Assembly: GCA_945910005.1 (NCBI GenBank)
Contig: OX246746.1
Span: forward strand, 29,637,298-29,701,297
From: Isoperla grammatica
Lineage: Eukaryota > Arthropoda > Insecta > Plecoptera > Perlodidae
DNA length: 64,000 nucleotides
Direction: 5' to 3'
Shown here in pieces: positions 1 through 12,265 of this stretch; the first letter of the stretch is position 1, and each line of letters starts with the position of its first letter. The position numbers and the translations under genes were made by a program. The notes beneath the pieces were generated by a model. The model was given only the letters and a program-made list of their open reading frames with translations, searched no databases and was not told the DNA's origin.

Positions 1-105
1 CCTCACTGAAAATGCGAATGCTGGGATTGAGTTCTTAAACTACCACTTGGACATTCACCCCCAACTGTTGTCACTCCCTGTATCGAAGAATTATCACTAT
101 CTCTT
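1..105 (+). repeat. SINE 3' body fragment
   Basis: The first 35 bases carry 'gcgaatgctgggatt', the same core found at 8086-8100 and, in reverse, near 16370. This is a truncated copy of the tRNA-derived SINE family described at 16290-16510. No tRNA-like head is visible because the window begins inside the element. The right edge is uncertain. Confidence 0.45.
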
Positions 106-1762
106 CTTTTGAAATAATAATATGCAAGGATGGCGCTGCGCAACTTTGGAAAGATGTAAAAGGAATTACTTAACACAGCGTAATCCAGAGCAAAGCAACG
201 GATATACCTATACAAAGTAAGTATACACATTAAATCTACCTACATTAATCTCTTTAAGGTGGATAAGAATAAAGTTTGTAGAATTGCGCTGACTTGCAGC
301 TTATTTTAGAGAAGTTATTTGATTAGAAAATGCCACATGGCTGCTTCCTACTTGATCTGGTAACTGAGCTGTTTCTTAGCTTTAATCTCAGTTCGAGGAC
401 ATAAAAGCTTTGTACTACAATATTCCTTTGAAGGAACTCATCTAGAACAAGCCGAGGGGCTATCAAACTACTAACACATAGTAAAACAGCTCTTCACCGG
501 AACAAGACTTGCAGATTAAAGGATATCAAACGGATATTTCGATTCATTTTTATTATTATTATTTTTATTTTTATACACTAAAGGAAACGAAATGCACTTA
601 ATTTGTCTGGAAATTAATCTACGTTTTATATTATGTCTAGGTCAATATAATATGTTTATGTTTAAAATACACCTGCTAGATTTATACTTTGTTTATGTCT
701 TTGCTTTGGTGAAGCAGACACGTGAAACAATCAGTAGACGTTATTCTACGACCGTGGTTTCATCACAAACATAATTTGATGTCTATAACGCACACCTGTT
801 CGTCGCTGTTATAATGTATTCAAAGCATTCATTAACCGATGATAAAAATGCAAATGGCTGGTCGATGATTCATGGCCGCATAGTAAGACAGGAGCACCGC
901 TGGTGTAGCCTGCAAGATCAGTAGCTATGTTGCGACATACGGTTGAGACTAGTTTTTGCGAGCGAGCAGCACATCCAGCGACTACCTATTTTTATATTCT
1001 TGTTAAAATTCCTTGTAGAAGACAAATCACAAACTATTCATTAATATGCCTGCAGCACCTTTATAATCCTTTGCTCCCTTCCTTTATGTCTCCTCTATAC
1101 CCTACATTTAAAACAGAAGGCCTCCCTTACACATTTTTTTAAAACTCATTTGTAAGGGAAAATAAAATAAAAATCATAGAAATGTATAACAATAGATATT
1201 TACGCATAGTTATAACCTTTAGGTGTTTTTTACTCTGGTTCAATTGTGGGAAGCTTGCCCTGTTGAAATAAATAATAACATTACAACTCTTAAAATCAAA
1301 CAATCATAATCACGTATACTTATGATCAAAATACACATAACATAAATACTGTAAATTATTGGGGATATATTAACGGTAAATGAATACACACACTTTTGTG
1401 TTGTAATTACAAGAAATATATTCCTTTCATAGAATACTAGCAATTACACTGTCAAGATTTACTAGTAAAATAATTAAGGAATCAAGTGTTACATACTCTG
1501 TGATACAGGTGGAACTTGGTAGTTCTTATTTTTTTGGTTTATACAGTGTTCGTTCTTTCAATAAAAAAATCGGTATTCAATCTTGTTCGAGGTTTATACA
1601 ATTTGAATTACGTTTCAAGAGTAAGAGGGAGGGAAGTAATAGCTTTGCTTTCATCATAACAGCCCCTCGGAGTCTCAAAACCCCGTGGTCCGGCTTCTGT
1701 ATAGACACACTGAGTGGCATTCAAGCACACACTGCTTTATCCTCATCTACTATTCTCGTGTA
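106..1762. other. Unassigned AT-rich DNA
   Basis: I see no gene, recognisable transposon end or strong repeat here. Open frames are all under 75 codons, apart from one running into the (CTTA)n tract, and none has a recognisable domain. No convincing splice-bounded exon was seen. Confidence 0.6.
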
Positions 1763-1970
<208 letters not shown>

Positions 1971-2086
1971 CCGATCAGCGTCAAAACATCTATATTGGAG
2001 CTGTTTGGGTTTGAAAGATACGGTGGCAACATCTTTCTAAATTTGTTATTTTAAATATAGCAATTTAAAAACAGTTTGTCTTATCG

Positions 2087-2162
2087 ACTCCGATAGCTCA
2101 GATGGTAGAAGAGCGTCGGTACGTAAAGCCGGAGGACCTGGGTTCGATTCGCGGTCGGGGAA
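2087..2162 (+). pseudogene. tRNA-Tyr-like relic or SINE head
   Basis: A full cloverleaf can be laid out with normal arm lengths. The acceptor stem pairs 2087-2093 with 2155-2161 (6 of 7 pairs, A-A at the end). The D stem is GCTC 2096-2099 with GAGC 2111-2114. The anticodon stem is 2116-2120 with 2128-2132. The variable region has five bases. The T loop TTCGATT is at 2143-2149. The anticodon at 2123-2125 reads GTA (Tyr), and the 5' part 'cgatagctcag' matches animal tRNA-Tyr. Position 33, almost always T, is C here, and the T stem has a G-G mismatch. Those faults and the microsatellite 45 bases downstream suggest a pseudogene or the head of a tRNA-derived SINE. Both internal polymerase III boxes are recognisable. 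Confidence 0.6.
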
Positions 2163-2204
2163 AACTGTTTCGATACTTTCCATTGCTTTAAAGCATGATG
2201 ATGA

Positions 2205-2238
2205 TTTTTATTATTATAATTATTATTATTATTATTAC

Positions 2239-2293
<55 letters not shown>

Positions 2294-2302
2294 TTTACTA
2301 CA

Positions 2303-2347
<45 letters not shown>

Positions 2348-2365
2348 TTTACTATAATAATAATA

Positions 2366-2416
<51 letters not shown>

Positions 2417-2423
2417 GTTATTA

Positions 2424-2464
<41 letters not shown>

Positions 2465-2477
2465 GATATAATTATTA

Positions 2478-2532
<55 letters not shown>

Positions 2533-2534
2533 TA
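2205..2534. repeat. (TTA)n trinucleotide microsatellite
   Basis: About 330 bases of TTA repeat with occasional interruptions (ttttta, actac, ataataataatt), including a short stretch where the repeat strand flips near 2355. It reads as poly-Asn or poly-Ile in different frames, which is an artefact of the repeat. It lies just downstream of the tRNA-like relic, where SINE tails often carry microsatellites. Confidence 0.97.
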
Positions 2535-4649
2535 AAACAAAACTCATGTAATAGCAACAAAGAGCCATCAGACTAGACATGCGTGGCTAGAAGCTCCAGC
2601 TGATTGTGGTATGAGTATGACGTCCCGCTCTCCCCTCATCACCATACATAGGCGACCGAGCCTTCACAACACACCCACAAACAATCCCTCAGGAGATAAA
2701 TGTTAAGAATAGTTTTGTTAGGTTTCGCTCCGCTTCGTCAATCAACTGAATCCAGTTCAGTGACATTCTAAAGTAAAGTGCAGCCAGTCAGTATACTCGT
2801 CGACACAGTATCGAGTTCTCTTGGGGAATAAATGCGAGGCTTAAACTGACTAAAGGCTCAAAGCGCGCGTAATTAGTTTCCAAAGCTGCCCCCCTCCCCC
2901 TCCGCCCACTGGGGCCCTGTCACCACTCATTACACAACGCTCAACAATACAGCACATCAAATCAAAACCAATTTACTTGGCGACAAACGTCTCACTTGCA
3001 GCCTGGAGGTATAGATAGCCCGGACAAGTTATTCGTACCGTGAGTGACGCAATTAGCCATTACGACTGATTGTGGGAGTCGATTGGTTTCCCGCGGGTGT
3101 TAGCCGAGAGAACAAGACATTTACTAATACTGTTCGACGCTTCTAACAGATAATATGCGTGTAAAAGAGTCTAAGATAGAACACTAGAAACAATAGAAAT
3201 TGCAGACGGTGTGTTTAAAATGTGCCTACGTTGTTAGCTACAAACATTTCAACATAGGTAAGTGACAACACAACATAAGTATATCATGACGAAAAATGTA
3301 TGCCCAACTTCTTCGCAAATCAATAATAGTATTAAAAAATTAAGGTATAAGCACCGAAGTGTTGAAATTACACAGTTAAAAATGAAATAGTGTTGCCATT
3401 CCCTGTAATTATGTGATTAAAATCTGTCAAAACAACAAACAAAAAAACAATTTGTAAAATATATATTCTGTCTGTCGAAAAACACATCTTATCCTAACTC
3501 AAACCACGAGGTTTTATACTCCCACCTCGCAGCTCTCTCTAAAATAGTCTCTAACCACTTTCGCGATGGCAATCTTTGTACAATGGTAATCTCAGTCTGC
3601 GCTTCATTTACGTCACCGATATCACTTCCCCTTGAAATTGATATTTTATCGGAAAGACTCTTCATAAAATCTCAAATTTTAAATATTCATCTTCTAATTC
3701 CACCCTGAGAAACTTTCTAACCGATCCTACGTTGGCAACAATTCTGTATTAGCTCCTCTAAGGGTGGACTTAAAAGCTAAACAAATAAATTGGTGTTTGC
3801 CCAAGTTATTGTCTAGTTTGGAAACCACCCCAACTGACATTTATCAAAAAATTACTCAAACAGAATACTACCCTTAAAAACCTTCCTTCCTATTACCACC
3901 CCCTGTCACCGGATTGTTGTTGCATTTAAACTGTTTTTTAGCTACTGACGCGTCTCGCCCATATTTTTAACGTCCTCCACCCACACAGAGCAACGGCTCA
4001 CCCTAACGGCATACTTGACAACTAACCAGCACGCACAGACCATCCTCACCCCCCTCCCCCCCCCCCCCTCGCAACCGACGCCCCACGCTAGAATAGATTG
4101 TCATGCATGAAAAATGAGGTACCCTTGTACATGCGCCTTGTCTGAAAGCTGAAAGTAGGGTAGACCTAGGTACCGTACTACGGCGGTCCATCACGCTCTT
4201 TCACCCCTTCCCCCACCCCCCTTCACACTAACCACCCTCCAACACCTTCGCATGATACGATTTATTACAAATACACGCACTTACACTGCTCTTAATGACG
4301 GCTGAAGCTTGTATTATCGCGCTCAAGTTTACTTTGACGAGCTATTAAACAGTTTTCCACGGAACGAATTTGCAATCATTCACCGCTAGACAGATATATT
4401 AGAAATTTTCCCCTCATTTCCTCGACATAAAAGTATGTACGCAGAATTTTAATTTTCCCCCGGAAAGCTAATAAAATACTCTATATATTCATCGTGAATG
4501 GGTCGTAGTATTCGCCAATATATGTGGTAAAATAATGCGTGCACCAATCGGATTGTTCCTAGTATGCATGCATCAATACATGTTGCAAGGATGGGACAAG
4601 GTATTGACGAAACGAGGAGAGGAAATGAAGGAGGCCGCAGCGAGGCACG
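2535..4649. other. Unassigned DNA with C-rich tracts
   Basis: No gene recognised. The part from 2570 to 3130 has more even base composition than its surroundings and no visible repeat, so it could hold regulatory sequence, but nothing specific supports this. A near-pure C tract lies at 4049-4069, and shorter C-rich pieces lie near 2887 and 4206. Confidence 0.5.
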
Positions 4650-5108
4650 CGGCTCGGATGAGGGATTCCCGAACACAGCACACAGATCTCGGACGAGGGA
4701 TTCCCTACATACGACACGCGGCTCGGACGAGGGATACCCAAACACAGCACACAGATCTCGGACGAGGGATTCCCTACATACGACACGCGGCTCGGACGAG
4801 GGATTCCCAAACACAGCACACAGATCTCGGACGAGGGATTCCCTACATACGACACGCGGCTCGGACGAGGGATTCCCAAACACAGCACACAGATCTCGGA
4901 CGAGGGATTCCCTACATACAACACGCGGCTCGGACGAGGGATTCCCAAACACAGCACACAGATCTCGGACGAGGGATTCCCTACATACAACACGCGGCTC
5001 GGACGAGGGATTCCCAAACACAGCACACAGATCTCGGACGAGGGATTCCCTACATACGACACGCGGCTCGGACGAGGGATTCCCAAACACAGCACACAGA
5101 TCTCGGAC
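4650..5108. repeat. 69-bp minisatellite, about 6.6 copies
   Basis: Each 69-bp unit is a dimer of two related halves (35 and 34 bp), each starting 'ctcggacgagggattccc'. One half continues with an 'aaacacagcacacagat' tail, the other with 'tacatacgacacgcgg'. Because 69 is a multiple of three, four or more frames on both strands stay open for 178-222 codons. Being open on both strands at once argues against coding. The first unit has 'gatgagg' and 'cccgaac' variants, as expected at an array edge. Confidence 0.95.
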
Positions 5109-7078
5109 AGTCCTCATTTTAAAACCGTGTGGAATTAAAGTTTGGTTTTATAATAACGTTAAGTTATTAAGTAAACCATTTGGCCCGGAATAAATGACAG
5201 AACAACCACACGGATATAAAACTACAACCAAGGTCCCAAGGTCACTTAAAAATAACTGTAATTAAGTTTTATCAAGTGAACTTGGTAACTGCTTTATATT
5301 CGTGTGTTTTTTATATACATACAATAACTCCAATGTTTATTGAAAACACCACTTAATAATATTGAAAACGGGGTTTACAAGCAAGATGTGGTTCCGCAAT
5401 TTTATCTAAAGTCTGTTTATAAAAAATATAATATTTACATTTGTTATTGTTGTTTTAGAAACTAATTTAAGAATGTGTGATTATGTTTAGTAGAAAAAAT
5501 AAAATAACCGACACGATTACAATATTTTAAACTTTTTGATGAGTTGTTTGTTCTTGTGAGTGCACTAACAGTGACACCGGCTACTAATCACTTTTCATTC
5601 TTGCGTAGCGTGTTAATGATATTACAAAATAGTTATTTTATGATGTTTCAATTCTTCTAGTATACTAAGTTTATAAGTATATATAAATATATATATTAAT
5701 GACACGAGACATGGTGCTTGATTCAATAATGTTCTGCAACACGGATAAGTTACACCTTCTGCTTGAGTATTCTACAAGCAGACCACAATACCTCCCCCCA
5801 CACATGTGTCTGACCTCTAATCTATCTCATTCGACAGGTATTAACCTTTTCACCCGGTTGATTAGTATGTCATAGGGCTCTTTCCTCTACGCACAATATT
5901 TTGGTGGTGTTCCAAAACGTTCTTATACCATAACAATATTTCTCAATCCCACGTGCTTGCAATTCCTAATTTAATTCATACCATATGTCGGTGGGTAGAA
6001 CTTTTTCTCTTCAAACGACAGTTACCGACATCATTAAATCATGTTTACGACTTCAAAGATACTCAACATTTTTTTATAAAACAATAAAGTTAGCTGATCT
6101 TAGTGTGGAGTACTTGTTTGTGAAATATAAAATATTAACTCCGGTGAGAAATGATTACTACCGAAAAAGTATACTTTGTAATGTTCTCTGTCTCATTCTC
6201 TCTTGTGTGGGGTGAAAGAAAAACGAGCGTTTGGCTGCACTAGTCAAACGCGGCGTGGTTTCCTAAAGGAGGGGCGGGAAAGGTAGTCACTGCGTACATC
6301 TTGGCTACATAAATCGAAACTATTAAATTAGGAAAAATGTCACTCGACTAAAGGATTTTTAATAACGGAAAAAGCTTTGCTATTCATGTTGCAATGAATC
6401 AAAAGCCTAGTAGAATTCTAATAATAGAAAATGTATCAAGTTCTTTTGATAAAAAATATTCCTGTAATATGAAAGTACCATTACAAATATTGTGTTATGA
6501 CTGTTGACAAAAGCTAAGGAAATACAGCTTTATTGTACATACTGTGTTTTGTGTAAAGACCTGGGTTCAACAAGAAAGTACTAAATACGCAATAGATGTA
6601 TAATGAATGCATGGTGTACATATCTTCATGTCCATATACCACTGGTCACTGAATGATTTTCTCGCGTAGAGTCAGTACAAAGTTCTAACTGTGATGTTCG
6701 TGAAAGTTTTGGTTTGTATTTGTTGTGAAACAAAATCTATTACGTTGTTTACAAGACCAGTTCATAAGTTTCTTGGTTAGTAGACAACCTGTAAAACGCA
6801 ATATTTAATATGTTTATTATTGGAAGCTAGAAGAAGATCATCTTTTTTATTATTATGTACATCCTTCTGATAAGATATTACTAAAACCCCTTCATTTTGC
6901 GCGGTTTAAATAATTACGACGTACCTTTCCCCTTTATACAAAAAATAAGATATTGCACCTTTAACTTGAACGCTGTATGGTAAAATAAGGGACCATATTA
7001 TTCATGTCACTCGGTCATATCGTATCACTTGCATTGAGAATCTGTCTTTAGCGCACCAAGTGTAGATGGCTGACATAT
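5109..7078. other. Unassigned AT-rich DNA
   Basis: I see no gene, repeat array or transposon terminus. The longest open frame is 76 codons (5985-6215, plus strand) with no recognisable motif. Confidence 0.6.
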
Positions 7079-7214
7079 AGTACAATAGTACAGTAGTACA
7101 GTAGTACAGTAGTACAATAGGACAGTAGTACAGTAGTACAGTAGTACAGTAGTACAGTAGTACAGAAATACAGTAGTACAGTAGTACAGTAGTACAGTAG
7201 TACAGTAGTACAGC
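7079..7214. repeat. (CAGTAGTA)n octanucleotide repeat
   Basis: About 17 copies of an 8-base unit with a few substitutions (an 'aatagga' variant near 7115 and 'gaaata' near 7165). It reads as Leu-Tyr-Tyr-Cys-Thr repeats on the minus strand, which is not evidence of coding. Confidence 0.95.
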
Positions 7215-8059
7215 CACCACCTATCACCGTGAGCGTGAGTGTATCATTTACAATGATGGATTTATCCTTAGAAATAAAACGAATATGAATCTCAAACGTT
7301 GCGCGCGTCAGTACGCGTAAGGTGCGGAGTGCGAAGTGCTACCAAACTTCCATCGCGCCCGGTAAGATTTATGAACGCAGACAGATGTTGTGTGTGAAAT
7401 GCTAACACCCTCTCCTTCCTTCCCTCTTTCCAATGAACTACGCTCGAATATTTATTACAATATTTTTTCCTAAAATAAGACGACAAAAAGTGTTTGTGAG
7501 ATTTATAAAGCTATCTCAATTCTCGATATGATTTACAACAGTTGAGATTAATTTTCCAAGCGATTTAGCCGTATAGTCGAGTGGGCTCTGCAACCGGTGC
7601 CCGTGCTAGATCAGCGCCCGTGAATAATGTTTGATCAGAACTCCTGCGCAGGCGTAGATAGAACCCTCGGTTGCAACTTGGAGCACAACGGAAAAAATCA
7701 GGAAAATCTTCAGCCACGTTTTGTAGCTAAAACTATTAAAATAAAAAATAAAATAAAAACACATAACTTAGCCAAACAAATTTATGTCTATTGTGAAATC
7801 CAGAAATTAAAAAACAACCATTTTTGCAAATTGATTTTACCAACGTGTTCCCAAAGAATCGGCTATTTCATACTTAAAGCTTTATTTCTAACCTTCTCTT
7901 CGTTTCTTCGTTACGCCATATTCTCGACTGATCCAGTTACCAATTTCAAACTTTCTTTAAATTCAAAATACTCAATAATGACTCTTTCTGCTTAAAACCT
8001 CTTTTCTACGGACCTCTTCATTCCACTGAAGCCACGCTCAAATCTCCCCATTCCCGCCT
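7215..8059. other. Unassigned DNA with one unrecognised ORF
   Basis: A 122-codon frame runs from 7627 to 7995 on the plus strand. It is Lys/Asn/Phe-rich, as AT-rich noncoding DNA tends to be, and shows no domain, signal peptide or splice context I recognise. I do not call it a gene. Confidence 0.5.
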
Positions 8060-8165
8060 CCAGTAATCGCTTCCTCAGTCATTAGGCGAATGCTGGGATT
8101 AACACATTTCTTATCAAATAACCAAATACCCTAATATACCTAGTTAGTTACGTTGCGAGCGTAAT
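8060..8165 (+). repeat. SINE body fragment
   Basis: 'cctcagtcattaggcgaatg' leads into 'ctgggattaa', followed by 'cctagttagtta'. The same order of blocks occurs in the minus-strand SINE at 16290-16510 (there 'cctcagtcac', 'ctgggattga', 'cctagttagtca'). It is a head-less copy of the same family. Confidence 0.6.
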
Positions 8166-9095
8166 GTAAAACTGGTGTGACACTATACAGCAGACACACA
8201 AAAATAATGTAATTCCCAGCAACAAGATTCATACTCATACTTTTAGTGATACCACAATATCAATTTTACCACAAATCAATTTTAGGGATGATACGTCGTA
8301 CTCGTGGCTTCTTCGTCCGACGAACAACATTCTAGCTATATGCTATGAGAATGAGACAGTATGGCCAACCTAACTCACAGAAACAAATATCAACTGTATT
8401 ATTCTCTTCGGGCATAATACAGTATTCATGAGTACTTTGCTTTTATGTGAGCTGACTTGTACAGTGTAAATGACTGTATAAACGCTAAGGTAGAAATGTA
8501 ATGCATCCCTGCGGAGGGAAAATCATTTGTTCTCCGCTAATGTCTGGCTTAAAAGTCTTTTTTAAATAAGATAATACAAAATAATTGCTTGCGCGACTTC
8601 TTTCTGACTTCGAGTGTGAAAGAAGATATATGTTTGTCTCCTAACTGTTGTCGTATTCTATTCCAATTCCCTTTAATTCTCTCATTCTACGAACTCTTTA
8701 TTTCTCTCTCTGTCCCTTGTTTCGTTGTCGTTGTCTTTCTCTAACTTGAACGGAACTGCTCCGCAGCAATAATTACTTGTCTGACAGAAAATGCAGTAAA
8801 AATCAATGCCGCATTCTTTGCACTGATTTACGTGAGGGTTCCACCCCCATTTGTTCTTGAAGAGTGCCTTAAAACTTTTAGTCGCACTCTCCGCGTTTGT
8901 TTTAAATACAAAGTAATGATTTCACGTCAACCGAATGTTACTCCTTCTTATTACGACATGCTTCTCTACAAAGTTACTTATCAATTATTTAGCTCAATTT
9001 GCAACGCGCGGTGGATAAAAGCAGAGAGAAACCGAGGAAGCTAAATAAGAATAAAAACGAGTGCGTGCAAGTTTTAGGTAGCAGCGATGGGCTGA
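8166..9095. other. Unassigned AT-rich DNA
   Basis: I see no gene or repeat that I can support. Open frames are at most 70 codons and unremarkable. Confidence 0.55.
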
Positions 9096-9412
9096 GACAT
9101 TTGTACCCTGGAGGCCGGTCCATGCGAAGCTGAGTGCATGGCCGGACTGACATTTGTACCCTGGAGGCCGGTCCATGCGAAGCTGAGTGCATGGCCGGAC
9201 TGACATTTGTACCCTGGAGGCCGGTCCATGCGAAGCTGAGTGCATGGCCGGACTGACATTTGTACCCTGGAGGCCGGTCCATGCGAAGCTGAGTGCATGG
9301 CCGGACTGACATTTGTACCCTGGAGGCCGGTCATGCGAAGCTGAGTGCATGGCTGGACTGACATTTGTACCCTGGAGGCCGGTCCATGCGAAGCTGAGTG
9401 CATGGCCGGACT
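9096..9412. repeat. 53-bp minisatellite, six copies
   Basis: Six tandem copies of a 53-bp unit beginning 'gacatttgtaccctggagg'. The fifth copy lacks one base and has 'ggctgg' for 'ggccgg'. Each unit contains an inverted repeat: CCGG(T)CCATGC, ten intervening bases, then GCATGGCCGG, so each copy could form a hairpin. Frames of 107-118 codons on the minus strand come from the repetition. Confidence 0.96.
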
Positions 9413-9559
9413 GGGAGGCTCTTGGATTACTACGCCTGATAACCTGTAGAAACGTGATGATGCTGGTTGTCTATTTTATTAGACATTTTAAGACACCATT
9501 TTAAATCAAATTTAAATCACCAATGTAATATTTCATAACACGTGTTTCTCGGTCGTCCA

Positions 9560-9850
9560 CAGTGGCTCAACGAAGTATTCGCATACAGACCTCAGATCCT
9601 CATCTCCTGCCCTTTTTATGGGCACTAATTCAATAAAAGTCAACAGATTCCTGTCGTTATTTCACATTCGTACATTCGTCTTCCGCTGACTAGAATGCAT
9701 GCACACCTGTTCGGCCACGCCCACCGTTCCAGGTAACCAACGGAATGTCGTAAATTATCCCTAATGGACCTGTTTCAATAAGGTGGTGAGAACAAGAGAA
9801 GTAGACAATTAAGTTGGTACCAGTGGACTTGGCTTACGTTGGGTGACAAC
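9560..9850 (+). mobile_element. Dispersed element, CAGTGG family, copy 1
   Basis: This stretch matches 12266-12575 in order, with shared blocks such as 'ccaggtaacca' and 'gtcgtaaattatccctaatg'. In both copies the similarity starts at CAGTGG, a sequence typical of hAT transposon ends. This copy seems interrupted or truncated at about 9850, where a MITE begins. It may be a non-autonomous hAT element; no transposase is present. Confidence 0.5.
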
Positions 9851-9854
9851 ATAA

Positions 9855-10290
9855 GCCCATATCACACTACAATTGGAATCGTAGACTGGAGTCGCCAATT
9901 GCAATCGCAATCTACAATTATCCAATCACACTTGACCAGCTGAAAATCCTTAAATCGTTCAACTAGGAAATAAATTCAATAATAATAACTAATAAGACAA
10001 GCCTTAATCACAAACAAATTTATAATTAAACTTATTGGCTATTTGTTTCCGTTAAAGTAGTTGTTGCTTGAGGTTATGTTGTGACAGTGCTCAATTCGTA
10101 TTTAACCGTTCTCCTTCCTGATTGGTTCACGTGACTCGGATCTACGATTCCCAATCTTATTTTAGAGCTCGGTCTATAAAAAGATTGCAACCGTAGACTG
10201 GCCGAACTGAGCTACTGCGCATGCGCCGCCAATCGTAAGCTCGAATCTACGATTGCAATTGTCAGTTCGGAACCTAATGTGATATGGCCT
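9855..10290. mobile_element. MITE-like element, TIR GCCATATCACATTA
   Basis: The left end 'gcccatatcacacta' (9855-9869) is a near reverse complement of 'taatgtgatatggc' (10275-10288). Inside both ends are further inverted blocks containing 'caattg', 'aatcgtaga' and 'gactgg'. The length, about 435 bp, and absence of an open frame fit a non-autonomous DNA transposon. I could not identify a clean target-site duplication, so the superfamily is open. Confidence 0.6.
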
Positions 10291-11094
10291 GGCCCTATAC
10301 ACATTTTGACACGAAGTCCTAATATCGATTATAAAAGAAGAAGAAGACGCCTTCAGTCGATGTTGGTTTATAAACCCCTCAGGGAGATACCAGACGGTTG
10401 CGGTGCGAGGAACGGACGATAATATCTGAGCCAATAACACTAGGATTAATTACCTCCCGGGGCGCGGTATTAAAGAATGAAGACGATTATTATCAGAATT
10501 GATCAAGATATGATATTAGTTATAGTAGCTCCACGTTGCCGTTGGTACTTTAGCGTCTGAGGCTATAAAATATTGCCGGCAGAGTGAGGCTATTAACTCG
10601 AGGCGATATTTAGTCCTCGGAATATGACGCAGTGACAACGCTGCGTCTAGAGAAGATCAGAAGACACATTTCTACATTCGCATAGAGATACGTTTATGAA
10701 TTTACTTTATTAGAACATGAAAGGTGTTTTTTTACCAATGCAAACCTGTAAAAACGAAAATATATTCAATCGACATTAATTAAAATAGGTTTTTAAAAAA
10801 TGGCAAACTTCAAGATAAACGTCGATATTACAGTGTGATATTCAACGTATAAATGTAATGAGAAAACAGAAATAAAAAATAATATACTGTAAAATCATGC
10901 GTTACCTTAGTTGTTTGTTGTCTTATACTTAATAGCGAAATTCCAAAGCAATCCATTACCGTCCATTTAGGAGCTATTATTAAGTCGACTCTATTTACTT
11001 TTATTTATGCTTTCATTGTCAAAGGTGACGTGTCAAGGGTAGTTTCAGCCACATTCTTTTGTTTTCCAACTGTATGATCTACCCCGACAGTCAG
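10291..11094. other. Unassigned DNA, possibly regulatory
   Basis: No gene seen. The part from about 10330 to 10640 has balanced composition and no repeats. This is compatible with conserved noncoding sequence, but no specific site can be named. Confidence 0.4.
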
Positions 11095-11331
11095 TTAATC
11101 CAACATGCAAAAAATAGCAATTCCGTAAATTGGCGTTTCTAAAAGCACACGATGTAAGTAAGCATAGGGCTTAACCCTTCCAAATAATCCCTCGTGAAGC
11201 TGCGCCCGGGATGTGGGGCCAATAGGTGCTACTTTGTTGAATATTTTATTGTCCGTTTGTCCTATTAACGCGTCCCTTACTTGAAATAATCTCCACGTTA
11301 TATTAGCTTCACTTCCAGTATCCAGGAGCAT
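11095..11331 (-). pseudogene. Possible retroelement protease remnant
   Basis: A 78-codon minus-strand frame begins with LLDTGSEANIT, which resembles the active-site motif of retropepsin-type aspartic proteases of LTR retrotransposons (typically LLDTGS/A plus a hydrophobic stretch). A later 'APIGPTSRAQLHEG' segment is not something I can place. No reverse transcriptase, integrase or LTR is visible nearby. If real, it is a short decayed fragment. A chance match to a short motif is quite possible. The frame also contains 'caagtaagg', a possible splice donor. Confidence 0.3.
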
Positions 11332-12265
11332 TTATAGACTAGAAGATCAGAATTACACACACATCAATCACAATCAGTCAACATTCAGCAAAGCTGACAT
11401 CTTAAAAAAAATACTTCTAGGTTAAACGATCGACTATTAAACTCAAAGATCAGGAGATTTGTGTGTTTTGTCTTGATCATTTCTTATGGAATAGCTTGTA
11501 TATCTTAATGGAAAGACTGTCGCCTATAACAACCCTTTCATACATGAATTATGAATGTAACTATTTAAATAAATAAATAAATAAAATAAATTCACATTTA
11601 GAGTCTACCCACTCAGTAACTAAACTGATTTGCAGTGGGGGACTTTAATTTAAAGTGACTAAACCAACCCTGTAGGCTTCGAACACCATCGACGAGTGAG
11701 CCATAACCAATCACAGATCGATATTTCAAATACGAAATTAGGTCTTCGAATTATGGAGTTTAAATTAGTCCAAAAATATGTTTTCCCAAATCTTCGTAAG
11801 CTTTTGAAAACGTCCCGTTTTAATATTTTCCAAATTTTGAAAATTGTGTACGTATTTAAACATGAGACTAGTCTTTCCCGATAAAGAACATCTTGACCCG
11901 TTAGTATAATATATAAGTTGGTCGTTCCAGCTCCCGAACCCGCATGGTTTACGTGACACAAAGGTCTCAACCAGTTTAGTATCTCGCAATAAACAGTGTT
12001 GCCGCGTGTCGAGTCTGCGGCTGCCTAGGCCCATAAATCCCTCCTAGCTCCTGTGTCGTCACCATACGCTGCTATTACAACTCAACGACGCCTGTAAACC
12101 ACTGTGATATGTTCCACTAGCTCTACACAGCTTGTAAAATGTATAATTATTATAATTTTCATCACGCGATACGGTATTCCCTCCGTTCATCACGAAAATA
12201 GCTCCTTTAACACTATTTCCCAGTAAAACCACCATAATATTTATTTTGAATCATTTAGAATAGAA
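11332..12265. other. Unassigned AT-rich DNA
   Basis: Overlapping frames of up to 103 codons exist near 11660-12034 on both strands but show no recognisable motif. No repeat or transposon end was seen. Confidence 0.5.

Noticed and set aside
2081..2580. Poly-Asn / poly-Ile proteins
   Set aside because: Pure translation of the (TTA)n microsatellite in three frames.
4449..5193. 195-222 codon frames
   Set aside because: Produced by the 69-bp minisatellite and open on both strands in overlapping frames.
7568..7630. tRNA-Ser/Leu-like 'tagtcgagtgggctctg' segment
   Set aside because: Only an A-box-like phrase; no matching B box or cloverleaf.
7627..7995. 122-codon ORF
   Set aside because: AT-driven composition, no motif, no splice context.
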